From contig NZ_PDVP01000001.1 of NCBI RefSeq assembly GCF_002727065.1, positions 186,001 to 250,000 of the forward strand: a DNA stretch of 64,000 bases, given 5' to 3'. The notes under the pieces were generated by a model. The model saw nothing but the letters and a program-made list of their open reading frames with translations. It made no database searches and had not been told where the DNA came from. Shown piece after piece: positions 19,648 to 29,887 of this stretch. The position numbers and the translations under genes were made by a program. Positions within the stretch are counted from its first letter, which is position 1. Every line of letters starts with the position of its first letter. Source of the stretch: Zhengella mangrovi. Lineage in GTDB: Bacteria > Pseudomonadota > Alphaproteobacteria > Rhizobiales > Rhizobiaceae.

Positions 19648-20478
19648 GTGAACAAACCTCAAAGCTATTTTCATCTCCACCTGATCTCCGATGCGACCGG
19701 CGAAACGCTCTTGGCAGCCGGTCGCGCGGCGTCCGCGCAATACAAGAACGCGCGCGCCATCGAGCACATCTATCCCCTGATCCGAACGGCCCGCCAGATC
19801 GAACGGGTACTGGAAGAGATCGACGCGGAGCCGGGCATCGTGCTCTACACGGTGGTCGACAAGGAACTCGCCGACCTGATCGACAAGGGCTGCGCGGCCA
19901 TGGGCCTGCCCTGCGTTTCGGTCCTTGAGCCGGTGCTGACCGTTTTCCAGTCCTATCTCGGTGCGCCATCGGCCCGGCGCGTCGGGGCCCAGCACGTTCT
20001 CGACGCCGAATATTTCCGCCGGATCGACGCTCTCAATTTTACCATGGAGCATGACGACGGCCAGCTGACGCATGATCTCGATGAAGCCGATGTCGTGTTG
20101 CTCGGCATTTCGCGGACATCCAAGACGCCGACCTCGATCTATCTTGCCAACCGCGGCATCAAGACGGCCAACATCCCGATCGTTCATGGCGTTCCGTTGC
20201 CGGAAAGCCTCCTGCTCGCGAAACACCCGCTGATCGTCGGCCTTGTTGCCTCGGCGGAGCGCATATCCCAGGTTCGCGAAAACCGCGTGCTCGGATCGTC
20301 CATGGCCTATAACCAGGGAGACTACGCGGACCGGGCATCCATTGCCTCCGAGCTGACCTACGCCCGGCAGCTGCTGAACCGGCATGGCTGGCCGATGATC
20401 GACGTCACTCGGCGATCCATCGAGGAAACGGCGGCGGCTATTCTTGCGTTGTACAACAAGCCAAGACAGCCCGCCTGA
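19648..20478 (+). CDS. ppsR: Kinase/pyrophosphorylase of the PPSR family (DUF299)
   Basis: 276 residues. Family members regulate PEP synthase or PPDK by ADP-dependent phosphorylation and phosphate-dependent dephosphorylation. The P-loop-like motif is [18 protein letters not shown] at about residues 152-169, and the N-terminal [11 protein letters not shown] is typical. It is the first rightward gene from the origin, as in Caulobacter, and is followed by maf at 31 nt. Whether the partner is PpsA or PPDK cannot be told from this window. Confidence 0.93.
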   Translation: MNKPQSYFHLHLISDATGETLLAAGRAASAQYKNARAIEHIYPLIRTARQIERVLEEIDAEPGIVLYTVVDKELADLIDKGCAAMGLPCVSVLEPVLTVFQSYLGAPSARRVGAQHVLDAEYFRRIDALNFTMEHDDGQLTHDLDEADVVLLGISRTSKTPTSIYLANRGIKTANIPIVHGVPLPESLLLAKHPLIVGLVASAERISQVRENRVLGSSMAYNQGDYADRASIASELTYARQLLNRHGWPMIDVTRRSIEETAAAILALYNKPRQPA

Positions 20479-20509
20479 AACGCAGGACCTCGAAAGGACA
20501 CGCCGAGCC

Positions 20510-21109
20510 ATGCCGACAGACCTGATTCTAGCCTCCGCCAGCCCCTTCCGCCGCCAGTTGCTCGAGAATGCCGGTGTCGCGTTCCGCGCCTTCGCCGCCG
20601 ATATCGACGAGCGGGCGGTGGAAGCGCCACTCGTCGAGGCGGGTGCTTCGCCGGAGGACATTGCCCTGGTGCTCGCCGAAGCCAAGGCGCAGGACGTATC
20701 GGGGAAACATCCCGGTGCCCTCGTCATCGGCTCGGACCAGACGCTGTCGCTGGGTGACGAGGTGCTGCACAAGGTCGGCTCCATGGAGGAAGCGCGCAAG
20801 CGTCTCCTCCAGCTCTCCGGTCGAATCCACCATCTGAATTCCGCCGTCGTTCTGGTCCGCGACGGCGAAACAGTCTGGCGGCACGTGTCGGTCGCATCGT
20901 TGACCATGCGCGATCTTGACCCCGGCTATGTCGGCCGGCATCTGTCGCTCGCCGGGCAGGGGGTCCTGTCCAGCGTCGGGGCCTACCAGATCGAAGGCGT
21001 CGGCATTCAGCTTTTCGAAGCGATCGAAGGCGATACGTTCACGATCATGGGCCTGCCGCTGCTTCCGCTTCTTCACCAATTGCGCGCCATGGAGGTTATC
21101 GATGGCTGA
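20510..21109 (+). CDS. maf: Maf family nucleotide pyrophosphatase
   Basis: 199 residues. A house-cleaning nucleoside triphosphate pyrophosphatase. The family opening [19 protein letters not shown] and [18 protein letters not shown] are visible. ATG 20510 gives the conserved N-terminus. The 3' end overlaps aroE by 8 nt, indicating an operon ppsR-maf-aroE-coaE. Confidence 0.93.
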   Translation: MPTDLILASASPFRRQLLENAGVAFRAFAADIDERAVEAPLVEAGASPEDIALVLAEAKAQDVSGKHPGALVIGSDQTLSLGDEVLHKVGSMEEARKRLLQLSGRIHHLNSAVVLVRDGETVWRHVSVASLTMRDLDPGYVGRHLSLAGQGVLSSVGAYQIEGVGIQLFEAIEGDTFTIMGLPLLPLLHQLRAMEVIDG

Positions 21110-21950
21110 CGACATCATCCGCGCCGGGGTCATCGGCGACCCGATCAAGCATTCGCGCTCGCCCATCATCCACGGCTACTGGCTGCGGCAATTGTCCATT
21201 GCCGGGCGCTACGACACCATCCACGTTCCTGCGGGAACCGCCCCGGCCTTCTTTTCGAGCATGATCGAATCGGGTCTCGCCGGATGCAACGTCACGGTCC
21301 CGCACAAGGAAGCCGCGCTTGCGGTCATGGATGAACTGACCGACACCGCTCGCAGCATCGGTGCGGTCAACACCGTGTGGGCGGAAGGCGGAAAGCTGAT
21401 CGGCGACAACACCGACAGCTATGGCTATGCCGCCAATCTCGATCAGCGCGCCCCCGGTTGGGACCGGGGTGGAAAGGCGACGGTGATTGGCGCCGGCGGT
21501 GCCGCGCGCGCAATCGTCTACGCCTTGCTGGAAAGGGGATTCGACCGAGTCGCCATCGTCAACCGGACCCTGGGACGTGCGGAGCAACTGGCAAATCACT
21601 TCGGCCCGCGTATCAGCGCGCATCCGTTCGATGCCTTGTCCGCGGAAATGAACGATGCGACGCTCGTGGTCAACACCACCACGCTCGGGATGGAAGGCAA
21701 GGACAGCTACACCTTTGACCTGTCGTCCGTTCCGGAAGACGCACTCGTTTCCGACATTGTCTACACACCGCTCGTCACGCCGCTGCTTGCTGCAGCGAAG
21801 GAGCGCGGCCTGCGCACGGCCGACGGACTGGGCATGTTGCTGCACCAGGCGGTTCCCGGTTTCGAGCGCTGGTTCGGCGCCCGGCCGAAGGTGTCGGGAG
21901 AACTGCGCGCCCTCGTTCTGGCAACCATGGGCGTCGTGGAGGAAGCATGA
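21102..21950 (+). CDS. aroE: Shikimate dehydrogenase (NADP)
   Basis: 282 residues. Reduces 3-dehydroshikimate to shikimate. The substrate site is [19 protein letters not shown] with the invariant [11 protein letters not shown] carries the catalytic Lys. The NADP fold has [17 protein letters not shown], followed by INTTTLGM-type and YTPLVTPLL motifs. The start overlaps maf, and the stop overlaps coaE by 4 nt (ATGA). Confidence 0.95.
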   Translation: MADDIIRAGVIGDPIKHSRSPIIHGYWLRQLSIAGRYDTIHVPAGTAPAFFSSMIESGLAGCNVTVPHKEAALAVMDELTDTARSIGAVNTVWAEGGKLIGDNTDSYGYAANLDQRAPGWDRGGKATVIGAGGAARAIVYALLERGFDRVAIVNRTLGRAEQLANHFGPRISAHPFDALSAEMNDATLVVNTTTLGMEGKDSYTFDLSSVPEDALVSDIVYTPLVTPLLAAAKERGLRTADGLGMLLHQAVPGFERWFGARPKVSGELRALVLATMGVVEEA

Positions 21951-22540
21951 GGATCGTCGGGCTGACCGGTTCCATCGGCATGGGGAAATCGACCACGGCG
22001 GCCATGTTTGCCGATGCCGGCATCCCGGTTCATGATGCCGATGCGACGGTTCATCGTCTTTATGCCGGACGCGCGGCTCCGCTGGTTGAAGCGGCGTTTC
22101 CCGGAACGGTCGTCGATGGCGCGGTGGATCGCAATCGGCTCAGCGCAGCCGTTGTCGGCAAGGCCGATGCGATGAAACGGCTGGAAGCAATCGTGCATCC
22201 GCTGGTCAGGGAAGAGGAACAGGCCTTCCTGGAGTCTGCCAGGTCCGCCGGCGCACCCTTTGGGATCCTCGATATCCCGCTGCTTTTCGAAACCGGTGGC
22301 GACAGGCGCGTCGACGCCATCATCGTCGTCTCTGCCGATGCGGCGCTTCAGCGCGAGCGCGTGCTGGCGCGCCCGGGCATGACGGAAGAAAAGTTCGAGG
22401 CGATCCTGGCCCGGCAGGTTCCCGATGCCGAGAAGCGGGCCCGGGCCGATTTCGTCATCGATACCGGCCATGGCCTGGACCATGCCCGCGCCCAGGTGGC
22501 CGATGTCATTGCCGCCCTGAGCGAACCGGCGGTGGATTGA
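21947..22540 (+). CDS. coaE: Dephospho-CoA kinase
   Basis: 197 residues. Last step of coenzyme A synthesis. The P-loop is [17 protein letters not shown] and the family motif [10 protein letters not shown] follows; [14 protein letters not shown] is also present. It is coupled to aroE by an ATGA overlap. Confidence 0.95.
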   Translation: MRIVGLTGSIGMGKSTTAAMFADAGIPVHDADATVHRLYAGRAAPLVEAAFPGTVVDGAVDRNRLSAAVVGKADAMKRLEAIVHPLVREEEQAFLESARSAGAPFGILDIPLLFETGGDRRVDAIIVVSADAALQRERVLARPGMTEEKFEAILARQVPDAEKRARADFVIDTGHGLDHARAQVADVIAALSEPAVD

Positions 22541-22629
22541 CGCACAACGGGCCGGTTCGGCCCTTGCGTTGAAAGCCCGATCCAAAACAATGGAAGCGGA
22601 CCGGCGAATCACGACGAAGGACAGGACCG

Positions 22630-23343
22630 ATGCGCGAGATCGTTTTCGATACCGAAACCACCGGGCTCGACAACAAGGCCGATCGCGTGATCGAGATCGG
22701 CGGCGTCGAACTGGTAGACCGGTTTCCGACCGGCCGCACTTACCATGTCTACATCAATCCCGAAGGTCGCGAGGTTCATCCCGAGGCGCTCGCGGTCCAT
22801 GGCATTTCCAATGATGATCTTGCCGACAAGCCGGTCTTCTCGGCAATCGTGGAGGAATTCCTGGAGTTCTTCGGCGGCGCCCGGTTGATCGCTCACAATG
22901 CGTCCTTCGACATGGGCTTCATCAATGCCGAACTGGCGCGCCTGGGCCACCCGTCGATCGATCCCGGGCTGGTGATCGATACGCTGGCGATCGCCCGGCG
23001 CAAGCACCCGATGGGTCCGAATTCGCTCGATGCGCTGTGCCGGCGGTACGGCATCGACAATTCCCACCGCACCAAGCACGGCGCGCTGCTCGATTCGGAG
23101 TTGCTGGCAGAGGTCTATATCGAACTGGCCGGCGGCAAGCAGGCGGCCTTGCGGCTGGTCGAAACCACGGGGTCCGACGATGACGACGGCGGACTGACCG
23201 AGCATGTGGCACTTCCGGAAAGACCGGACAGTCTTCCGCCGCGCCTGTCTTCACAGGAGATCGAGGCGCATCAGGCGCTGATCGCGAAGCTTGGCGAAAA
23301 GTCGATCTGGGCCCGCCTCGGCTTTGGCGGGGCCGATTCCTGA
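22630..23343 (+). CDS. dnaQ: DNA polymerase III epsilon subunit (3'-5' proofreading exonuclease)
   Basis: 237 residues. DEDDh exonuclease: ExoI is FDTETTGLD, ExoII is LIAHNASFDMGF, and ExoIII is HRTKHGALLDSELLA with the catalytic His and Asp. The C-terminal part is the alpha-binding tail. The order coaE-dnaQ-secB matches other alphaproteobacterial origins. Confidence 0.95.
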   Translation: MREIVFDTETTGLDNKADRVIEIGGVELVDRFPTGRTYHVYINPEGREVHPEALAVHGISNDDLADKPVFSAIVEEFLEFFGGARLIAHNASFDMGFINAELARLGHPSIDPGLVIDTLAIARRKHPMGPNSLDALCRRYGIDNSHRTKHGALLDSELLAEVYIELAGGKQAALRLVETTGSDDDDGGLTEHVALPERPDSLPPRLSSQEIEAHQALIAKLGEKSIWARLGFGGADS

Positions 23344-23388
23344 TCTCGCGTATTTGGACTAGGGAACGGGATGTGCCCGGGCCTGAAT

Positions 23389-23423
23389 CAAAAACGCCCC
23401 CGTCCGGATCGGGCAGGGGCGTT
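23389..23423 (-). terminator. Rho-independent terminator of secB
   Basis: An 8-bp stem (AACGCCCC at 23393-23400 with GGGGCGTT at 23416-23423) around a 15-nt loop. Read on the minus strand it ends in GTTTTTGAT, giving a short U-run after secB. On the plus strand no U-run follows, so it is not a good dnaQ terminator. Confidence 0.7.
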
Positions 23424-23432
23424 CGTAGTCGA

Positions 23433-23448
23433 TGATTCACGTGAAACC
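23433..23448. promoter_or_regulatory. parS-like site between dnaQ and secB
   Basis: The minus strand reads GGTTTCACGTGAATCA, 14 of 16 to the parS consensus. It lies about 4 kb on the other side of the putative origin from parAB. Confidence 0.65.
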
Positions 23449-23465
23449 GTGCGACGTGCCTGACG

Positions 23466-23954
23466 TCAGTTCTTCTTTTCGGCGCGGGCCTGCTCTTCGG
23501 CCATGCGCTGCTGGAACATGGCGCCGAAGTCGATCGGCTCCAGCATCAGCGGCGGGTAGCCGCCATTGCGGGTGGCGTCGGAAATGATCTGTCGCGCGAA
23601 GGGGAACAGCAGCCGCGGGCACTCGATGAAGAGGATCGGCAGCATGTGTTCCTGCGGGAAACCGGCAACCCGGAAAATGCCGCCGTAGACCAGCTCGACG
23701 TTGAACAGCGTCTTGCCGTCCATCTCGGCCTTGGTGTTCAGGGTCAGGACGACGTCGAATTCCTGCTCCGAGAGCGGGTTGGCGTTGACGTTGACATTGA
23801 TGTTGATGCCCGGGCTCTTGTTGCCCTGTCCCTGCAGCGACTGCGGCGCGTTCGGATTCTCGAACGAGAGATCCTTGATGTACTGTGCCAGCACGTTGAG
23901 AACAGGCTGCTGGTTCCCGCCGTTGCCCGCCTCGGTGGCTTGAGTGTCGGTCAT
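23466..23954 (-). CDS. secB: Protein-export chaperone SecB
   Basis: 162 residues. A tetrameric export chaperone that keeps preproteins unfolded and hands them to SecA. Family motifs include [20 protein letters not shown] near residue 18, and [29 protein letters not shown] in the C-terminal half. It converges on dnaQ with a terminator between. Confidence 0.96.
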   Translation of the reverse strand: MTDTQATEAGNGGNQQPVLNVLAQYIKDLSFENPNAPQSLQGQGNKSPGININVNVNANPLSEQEFDVVLTLNTKAEMDGKTLFNVELVYGGIFRVAGFPQEHMLPILFIECPRLLFPFARQIISDATRNGGYPPLMLEPIDFGAMFQQRMAEEQARAEKKN

Positions 23955-24080
23955 CTGTTGATTTTCCTTCTAGAGACCGGGCCGGCGCGCCGGGTCGGCG
24001 GTCGTTGCCCTCTGAAAATACGGTGGCTGGCTAACATGACCGCCTGTGTCTGACAAGCACGACGGTTGACCGCCGTGCAA

Positions 24081-24551
24081 TCAGTGCTCGCGGGGCTTGT
24101 TCTCGCCCGCCCTGTATTCGTCCTGTCCGAGGTCGATCGTGCGCCCGTCGTCGCGCCGGGAGCCCTGCTGGCCGGCGAAACCGCCTGCGCTGACGACCGT
24201 GATGCGGTCCTTGACCAAGCGCCAGCCGAGATCGCGGAAGGCGGGAATGAAAAGCAGGAAACCGAGGGTGTCGGTGATGAAGCCGGGCGTCAGCAGCAGG
24301 ATACCGGCGATCATGATCATCACGCCGTGAACCAGTTCGCGTCCCGGAACGCGGCCGGCATTCATTTCTGCCTGGATCCGGTTGAGCAGGGAGAACCCCT
24401 GGATGCGCAGGAGAATGGAGCCGATGACCGCTGTGACGACCACCATGGCAAGGGTCGCCATGACGCCGATCTGGCCGCCGATGATCACGAAGGCGGCGAT
24501 TTCGGCGAAGGGGATTGCCAGCAGGAAAAAGGGGACGAGACTGAAGGGCAT
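24081..24551 (-). CDS. fxsA: FxsA-like cytoplasmic membrane protein
   Basis: 156 residues. FxsA is a small inner-membrane protein known in E. coli for relieving exclusion of phage T7 by F plasmids; its native role is unclear. Several membrane segments (VPFFLLAIPFAEIAAFVIIGG and VVVTAVIGSILLRIQGF) and the typical GALLLTPGF-like stretch LLLTPGFITDTLGFLLFIP support the call. The tail is charged. It diverges from the Tim44-like gene. Confidence 0.88.
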   Translation of the reverse strand: MPFSLVPFFLLAIPFAEIAAFVIIGGQIGVMATLAMVVVTAVIGSILLRIQGFSLLNRIQAEMNAGRVPGRELVHGVMIMIAGILLLTPGFITDTLGFLLFIPAFRDLGWRLVKDRITVVSAGGFAGQQGSRRDDGRTIDLGQDEYRAGENKPREH

Positions 24552-24619
24552 AGGGCGGAAGCGCCTTTTGGGTTTTGGAACGAAACGTTCACTTCCATAT
24601 AGGAACGCTCAGAACACAT

Positions 24620-24648
24620 TTGAATGAGCGACATTGGCGTTCTATATG
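24620..24648 (+). promoter_or_regulatory. Candidate promoter of the Tim44-like gene
   Basis: TTGAAT (24620-24625), a 17-nt spacer and TATATG (24643-24648) lie about 65 nt before the start codon. Confidence 0.4.
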
Positions 24649-24712
24649 AGCCTTATCGCGTTGGGTAAAAAGGGGCCGCCGTGATGGTTCGGTCCTTCTG
24701 GTGGCAGGCAAG

Positions 24713-25417
24713 ATGCAATATCTCGATTTCGGAACGATCTTTTTTCTTATCACGGCGGTGGTGATCATCTACCAGCTCCGTTCCGTTCTTGGTCGCCGGA
24801 CCGGCAACGAACGCCAGCCGTTCGATCCCTATACCGAAGGCCGCCTCGAGAACCAGCCTGCCCAGGACGACAATGTCGTCGCGCTGCCGCGCCGCAAGAA
24901 GAAGGGCGACGGCGACGAGGCCGATGAATTCTACGCGCCGGTCGACGTGGTCGCGGAAAAGGGCACACCGCTGAACAAGAGCCTGCGGGAAATCCGCGAT
25001 GCCGATCCGAACTTCGATCCGAAGGGCTTTGTCGAGGGCGCCAAGCTCGCCTACGAGATGATCGTGACCGCCTACGCGGAAGGCGATCGCAAGGCCCTGC
25101 GCAACCTCCTGTCACGCGATGTGTTCGAAGGGTTCGACCGAGCGATTGCTGCCCGCGAGAAGGCGGGCGAGAGCATGCGGTCCTCCTTCGTCGGCATTTC
25201 CCGGGCCGAGATCATCAATGCCGATCTGCGCGGAAGCGACGCCATGGTCACCCTGCGCATTGTCTCGGAAATGATTTCCGCCACCATGGACGCCAATGGC
25301 GAGGTGGTCGACGGCGATCCGGAATCGGTCACCGAGGGAACCGATATCTGGACGTTCTCGCGTGATCTCCGCTCCCGCGATCCCAATTGGAAGCTCGTCG
25401 CGACGGAAGAGGAATAG
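24713..25417 (+). CDS. timA: Tim44/TimA-family inner-membrane adaptor protein
   Basis: 234 residues. Bacterial Tim44 homologues have an N-terminal membrane anchor (FGTIFFLITAVVIIYQLRSVLG), a charged linker, and a C-terminal Tim44-like (NTF2-like) domain starting near FDPKGFVEGAKLAYEMIVTAY. They are thought to be envelope or membrane-protein adaptors. ATG 24713 is used; a GTG four codons upstream is possible. Position beside fxsA and mltA is conserved in Rhizobiales. Confidence 0.9.
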   Translation: MQYLDFGTIFFLITAVVIIYQLRSVLGRRTGNERQPFDPYTEGRLENQPAQDDNVVALPRRKKKGDGDEADEFYAPVDVVAEKGTPLNKSLREIRDADPNFDPKGFVEGAKLAYEMIVTAYAEGDRKALRNLLSRDVFEGFDRAIAAREKAGESMRSSFVGISRAEIINADLRGSDAMVTLRIVSEMISATMDANGEVVDGDPESVTEGTDIWTFSRDLRSRDPNWKLVATEEE

Positions 25418-25440
25418 GCCCGGCCGGAAGGGGAAGCGGG

Positions 25441-26550
25441 ATGGGGAAAACGCCAGCTTTCCTGCCGGCCGGCTTCGCCGACATACCCGGATGGGCCGAA
25501 GACGACCATGTGACCGCCTTCCATGCGTTTCGCCGCTCGGCCATCCTGTCACGGGAGAGATCCTGGAAAGACGGCGCGCTTGGCGTGCGCTTCGAAACGC
25601 TGAAGCCTGCGTTCGAAGCCGCGTGCAATTTGCCTGCGCCGGATCCCGCCGGGGCCCGCCGTTTCTTCGAAACCCGTTTCAGTCCCTGGCGCTGTCCTGG
25701 CGAGGATGGCGGCGGGGGGCTTGTCACCGCCTACTATGAACCCGAGGCGGAAGCCTCGCCGGTCCGAACGAGCCGGTTCCGCTATCCCCTCTACCGTCAG
25801 CCCGCCGACCTGGTGAAAATCCCGGCCGGGTCCAATCCCGCTGGCCTGCACACGTCGTTCGAATGGGCGCGGCGGGCGGGCGATGATCTCGTCGAACACC
25901 CGGACCGTCGCGCGATCGAGAGCGGTGCGCTGGAAGGGCGCCGCCTGGAGCTGGCCTGGCTGGAGGACCGCGACGAGGTCTTCTTCATCCATGTGCAGGG
26001 ATCCGCGCGCCTGCGGATGACCGACGGACGCATCCTGCGCGTCGGCTTTGCCGCGAAATCCGGTCATCCGTTCACCTCGATCGGGCGCATCCTGGTCGAT
26101 GCCGGGGAGATCGATCCGGCGGTTGTTTCCATGCAGTCGATCCGTGACTGGCTGCACCGCCATCCCCATCGCCGCGACGATCTGGTGTGGAGAAACCGGT
26201 CCTTCATCTTCTTCCGTGAAACGCCGCTGGGCGATCCGGAACTCGGGCCGTTTGCAGCCGGCTACGTGCAGTTGACACCCGGCAGGTCCGTCGCCCTGGA
26301 TCGCAAGCTGCACTGTTTCGGCACGCCCGTCTGGATCGACGCGCCGGGCATGACCGATTTCGGCGGTCCGTTCTTCCGGCTGATGATCGGTCAGGACACC
26401 GGCTCGGCCATCGTTGGCGCGGCCCGCGCCGACCTTTTCGCCGGGACCGGACCGGACGCTGGCAGGATGGCGGGTGCGGTCAAGTCGCCCGCGGGCTTCT
26501 GGTTTCTCTTGCCTGCAGGCATGGTCCCGCCGGAGGCCGCGGTCTCATGA
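25441..26550 (+). CDS. mltA: MltA-type lytic transglycosylase
   Basis: 369 residues. Cleaves peptidoglycan glycan strands with formation of 1,6-anhydro-MurNAc. The MltA domain opens with GGGLVTAYYEPEAEASPVRT, and HVQGSARLRMTDGR follows. The C-terminal 3D domain has IGQDTGSAIVGAARADLFAGTG with the catalytic Asp. No signal peptide or lipobox is visible at the chosen ATG, as in many alphaproteobacterial members. It is coupled to smr by a 4-nt overlap. Confidence 0.92.
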   Translation: MGKTPAFLPAGFADIPGWAEDDHVTAFHAFRRSAILSRERSWKDGALGVRFETLKPAFEAACNLPAPDPAGARRFFETRFSPWRCPGEDGGGGLVTAYYEPEAEASPVRTSRFRYPLYRQPADLVKIPAGSNPAGLHTSFEWARRAGDDLVEHPDRRAIESGALEGRRLELAWLEDRDEVFFIHVQGSARLRMTDGRILRVGFAAKSGHPFTSIGRILVDAGEIDPAVVSMQSIRDWLHRHPHRRDDLVWRNRSFIFFRETPLGDPELGPFAAGYVQLTPGRSVALDRKLHCFGTPVWIDAPGMTDFGGPFFRLMIGQDTGSAIVGAARADLFAGTGPDAGRMAGAVKSPAGFWFLLPAGMVPPEAAVS

Positions 26551-27101
26551 GCGGACGCGATCGCAAGCTGAGCGCCGACGAGCGCATCCTGTGGGGAAAG
26601 GTCGCCCGCAGCACGACGCCGATGAAGAATCGCCGCGACGATCTGGAAAAGTGGCTTGAACCGGTACCGGCGGTTCCGGACGAGGAGCCGCGTATCGTCA
26701 AGCAGGCCGATGCCTTTCGCCAGCCCGCCGCGCCGCGGGAAGGCAAGACTGTATCTCCGCCGCCGCCCTTTGACCGGCCGCAGCGCCGCAAGCTGGAAAA
26801 GGGCCGCATTCCCATCGAGGCCAGGATCGATCTGCATGGGCTCTTCCAGGCCGAGGCCTATTCCATGCTGCTGTCCTTTCTGGCCCATGCCCATGGCCGG
26901 GGCATGCGCCATGTGCTCGTCATCACCGGCAAGGGTGCGTCGCATGGATCCGAGGGCGTCCTGGCGCGCTCCGTTCCCGCCTGGCTGGCGACACCGCCCT
27001 TCCGCGCCATGGTCAGCGGGCATGATGTCGCGTCGCGCCGGCATGGCGGGGAGGGCGCGCTCTACATCCGCCTGCGCCGTCACGCGGGCAGGGTGTCATG
27101 A
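26547..27101 (+). CDS. Smr/MutS2-domain protein
   Basis: 184 residues. A basic N-terminus and disordered linker are followed by a C-terminal Smr domain with DLHGLFQAEAYSMLLSFL and the nuclease-like loop VLVITGKGASHGSEGVL. Smr proteins are DNA or RNA nicking endonucleases or binders; the exact substrate is unknown. It sits between mltA and an XRE regulator with 4-nt overlaps on both sides. Confidence 0.9.
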   Translation: MSGRDRKLSADERILWGKVARSTTPMKNRRDDLEKWLEPVPAVPDEEPRIVKQADAFRQPAAPREGKTVSPPPPFDRPQRRKLEKGRIPIEARIDLHGLFQAEAYSMLLSFLAHAHGRGMRHVLVITGKGASHGSEGVLARSVPAWLATPPFRAMVSGHDVASRRHGGEGALYIRLRRHAGRVS

Positions 27102-27481
27102 CGCCCTTCGGCCGGAAAATGCGGGAGATGCGAACCGCCCGGGGCGTGACGCAGAAGGAAATGGCGGCAGCCATCGGCGTGTCGCCTGCCTATCTGTCGG
27201 CGCTGGAACACGGCCGCCGCGGGCAGCCCACCTGGGCCTTGCTTCAAAGGATCATCGGATATTTCAACGTCATATGGGACGAGGCCGACGAATTTGCCGA
27301 TCTGGCGGAGATTTCTGACCCGCGTGTAACGATCGACACCGCCGGCCTGTCACCGTCCGCGACGGCCTTTGCCAACCGCCTTTCCCGCGATATCGGGAAG
27401 CTTGACGATGAGGCGCTGGAAGCGCTGGATCGCATGCTTGATGCGCTGGTTCACCCGCACGCTGCCAGGCCGAATCGCTGA
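27098..27481 (+). CDS. XRE-family helix-turn-helix regulator
   Basis: 127 residues. A lambda-repressor-like HTH occupies about residues 5-60 (TARGVTQKEMAAAIGVSPAYLSALEHG), with a short helical tail that probably dimerises. It is co-translated with smr through ATGA and converges on the DUF1402 gene 10 nt away. Such short XRE genes behind mltA-smr are common in the order; the target is not known. Confidence 0.88.
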   Translation: MTPFGRKMREMRTARGVTQKEMAAAIGVSPAYLSALEHGRRGQPTWALLQRIIGYFNVIWDEADEFADLAEISDPRVTIDTAGLSPSATAFANRLSRDIGKLDDEALEALDRMLDALVHPHAARPNR

Positions 27482-27491
27482 CAGACCGGGA

Positions 27492-28499
27492 TCAGAACAG
27501 GGCCTTGAGTTCGGCGAGCTTGTCGTTCACGAGCCACCCGTAATAATTCTCTTCCGGCATCCGTGGCGGCTTTCCCTCCGCGACGAGCTTGGCATTCTCG
27601 TCCTTCAGCGCCATGGCCCGCTCTTCCGGGTTGCCGAGATTGTACAGCGTCGCGGTGACCCCGGGATTGTTCGAAATGTCGTATCCCGCGATCGTCCGGT
27701 AGGCGTCGATGGACTTCCGGATCACCGCCGCGACATAGGCTAGCGACATGTCGGGATCCATGATCGTCCGGTAGACGGCTTGCGGATTGCGGTGATCGAG
27801 GCGCGGATAGCCGGACACATCGTGGACAAGATCGCTCATCTCCAGCGCCGTCAACGGGTTGAGCTGTCCAAGACCGAATGTCTGACCCGCGTAGAATGGC
27901 TGGAAGAATACGGCCGAGAAACGATCGTTCGGCCAGGCCTTGCCGCTCACCGTCTTGCCGCGGAAGGTCGTGTTCCAGACCGTTTCACGGCACGTCCACT
28001 GGTCGTAGCTGCCCGTCAGCGCGGTGCATCGGGAGAACTCCGGCCGGGCGATGAACTCGGAAACATCCTCTCCGTCATACTCGAACTGGAACCGCGAGTT
28101 CACGTAGGACAGGGCCTTGATGTAATAGCTTTGCAGCCGGTCGTAGGCATCGACGTTATAGGTGTGCTCGCCCACGATGGCTCCGACGATATGCATCGGG
28201 TCGATACCATAGGCCTTGGCTTCCGCACTGATCTTGCCGCGCAGGTCCGTGTCCGACTTCAGCAGGTCGAAGACCTTCTGGTACTTCCGGTCGAATGTTG
28301 TCTTCAGCGCCTGGGTCCGCTTGGCCGAGGCGCCGGGGATCGCCGGTTGTTCCGCATGCCGGTTTCCGGGCGGAACCGCCGTCACGTCCTGGGCCCTCAG
28401 GGGACCGGAAAAAGCGAGGGCGAGACAGAGGGCAAATGCGGACCGGCGGAACATGGCAGCGCTGAAACGGTTGGCGTGGTGGAAAACGGACAGGCGCAT
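27492..28499 (-). CDS. DUF1402 family secreted protein
   Basis: About 335 residues. A Sec-type signal peptide (MFRRSAFALCLALAFSGPLRAQ) leads into a periplasmic domain with a transglycosylase-like texture: IVGAIVGEHTYNVDAYDRLQ and FGLGQLNPLTALEMSDLVHDVSG. Function is not established; the lysozyme-like pattern (an early Glu in GEH and a GLGQ motif) suggests cell-wall binding or cleavage, which is inference. Three in-frame methionines could be the start (28535, 28499, 28454); 28499 is a compromise. Neighbouring hslUV is typical for this family in Rhizobiales. Confidence 0.8.
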   Translation of the reverse strand: MRLSVFHHANRFSAAMFRRSAFALCLALAFSGPLRAQDVTAVPPGNRHAEQPAIPGASAKRTQALKTTFDRKYQKVFDLLKSDTDLRGKISAEAKAYGIDPMHIVGAIVGEHTYNVDAYDRLQSYYIKALSYVNSRFQFEYDGEDVSEFIARPEFSRCTALTGSYDQWTCRETVWNTTFRGKTVSGKAWPNDRFSAVFFQPFYAGQTFGLGQLNPLTALEMSDLVHDVSGYPRLDHRNPQAVYRTIMDPDMSLAYVAAVIRKSIDAYRTIAGYDISNNPGVTATLYNLGNPEERAMALKDENAKLVAEGKPPRMPEENYYGWLVNDKLAELKALF

Positions 28500-28579
28500 T
28501 GCATAGTCTTTCCGGCGCTCCAAGTCGATACGCATGACGCCGCGTAACAGGTTAAGGCGGGGTCACATCCTCCCTTCGC

Positions 28580-29884
28580 CTACAGGATATAGCGCGAAAG
28601 ATCGGTGTTCTTCGCAAGGTCGCCCACATGCGCATGAACGTAGTCCGCGTCGATGACGATCTCGTCGCCGCCCTTGTCCGGGGCATTGAAAGAGATCTCG
28701 TCGAGAACCCGCTCCATGACGGTCTGCAACCGGCGTGCACCGATGTTTTCCACCGTGGCGTTGAGATCGACTGCAATGCCTGCCAGTGCATCGATGGCAT
28801 CTTCGCTGAAGGAAAGCGAGACGCCCTCGGTGCCCATCAGCGCGGTGTACTGCTTGATCAGGCTGGCCTCGGTTTCCGTCAGGATCCGCCGGAAATCCTC
28901 CTTCTCCAGTGCGCGAAGCTCGACGCGGATCGGCAGGCGGCCCTGCAGTTCGGGCAGCAGGTCGGACGGCTTGGACACGTGGAAGGCGCCGGACGCAATG
29001 AACAGGATATGGTCGGTTTTCACCGGGCCGTACTTGGTCGCCACCGTGGTCCCCTCGATCAGCGGCAGCAGGTCGCGCTGAACCCCCTCGCGGGAGACGC
29101 CAGCCCCGTGCCCGCCCTCGCGCGCAGCGATCTTGTCGATCTCGTCGATGAAGACGATGCCGTCGTTTTCTGCCGAGGACATGGCTTCCTGGGTGACCTG
29201 GTCCATGTCGAGCAGCTTGTCGGACTCGTCGTTGATGAGGAAAGAATAGCTCTCCTCGACCGTGGTCCGGCGCGTCTTGGTGCGCCCGCCCATCGCCTTG
29301 CCGAGCAGGTCGTTGATGTTGAGGACACCGACATTGCCGCCCGGCATGCCGGGGATCTCGAACCCGCCGGGCATGCCGTTATCGGCCACTTCGACCTCGA
29401 TCTCCTTGTCGTTCAGTTCGTTGTTGCGCAGCTTGCGACGGAAGGAATCGCGCGTCGCCGGGCTGGCGGTCTTGCCAACCAGGGCGTCGAGCACGCGTTC
29501 CTCGGCATTCAGCTCGGCCTTGGCCTTCACCTCGGCCCGCTTGCGGTCGCGCACCAGCGCGATGGCCGCTTCGACCAGGTCGCGGATGATCTGTTCGACA
29601 TCGCGGCCCACGTAGCCGACCTCGGTGAACTTGGTCGCCTCCACCTTGATGAAGGGCGCTCCGGCCAGCCGGGCGAGGCGGCGCGAAATCTCGGTCTTGC
29701 CGACGCCGGTCGGTCCGATCATCAGGATGTTCTTCGGATTGACCTCCTCGCGCATCGGGCTCTCCAGCTGCTGCCGGCGCCAGCGGTTTCTCAGCGCGAT
29801 CGCGACGGCGCGCTTGGCTTCCTTCTGGCCGATGATGAAACGGTCGAGTTCCGAGACGATCTCGCGGGGCGAATAATTGGTCAT
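28580..29884 (-). CDS. hslU: HslU, ATPase of the HslVU protease
   Basis: 434 residues. A AAA+ unfoldase that feeds HslV. The P-loop is [17 protein letters not shown] near residue 55, Walker B is [14 protein letters not shown], and an intervening I domain follows [18 protein letters not shown]. The C-terminus ends DLSRYIL, the tail that docks into HslV. A DUF2157 membrane protein gene separates it from hslV, so the two subunits are not adjacent here. Confidence 0.96.
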   Translation of the reverse strand: MTNYSPREIVSELDRFIIGQKEAKRAVAIALRNRWRRQQLESPMREEVNPKNILMIGPTGVGKTEISRRLARLAGAPFIKVEATKFTEVGYVGRDVEQIIRDLVEAAIALVRDRKRAEVKAKAELNAEERVLDALVGKTASPATRDSFRRKLRNNELNDKEIEVEVADNGMPGGFEIPGMPGGNVGVLNINDLLGKAMGGRTKTRRTTVEESYSFLINDESDKLLDMDQVTQEAMSSAENDGIVFIDEIDKIAAREGGHGAGVSREGVQRDLLPLIEGTTVATKYGPVKTDHILFIASGAFHVSKPSDLLPELQGRLPIRVELRALEKEDFRRILTETEASLIKQYTALMGTEGVSLSFSEDAIDALAGIAVDLNATVENIGARRLQTVMERVLDEISFNAPDKGGDEIVIDADYVHAHVGDLAKNTDLSRYIL

Positions 29885-29887
29885 GGC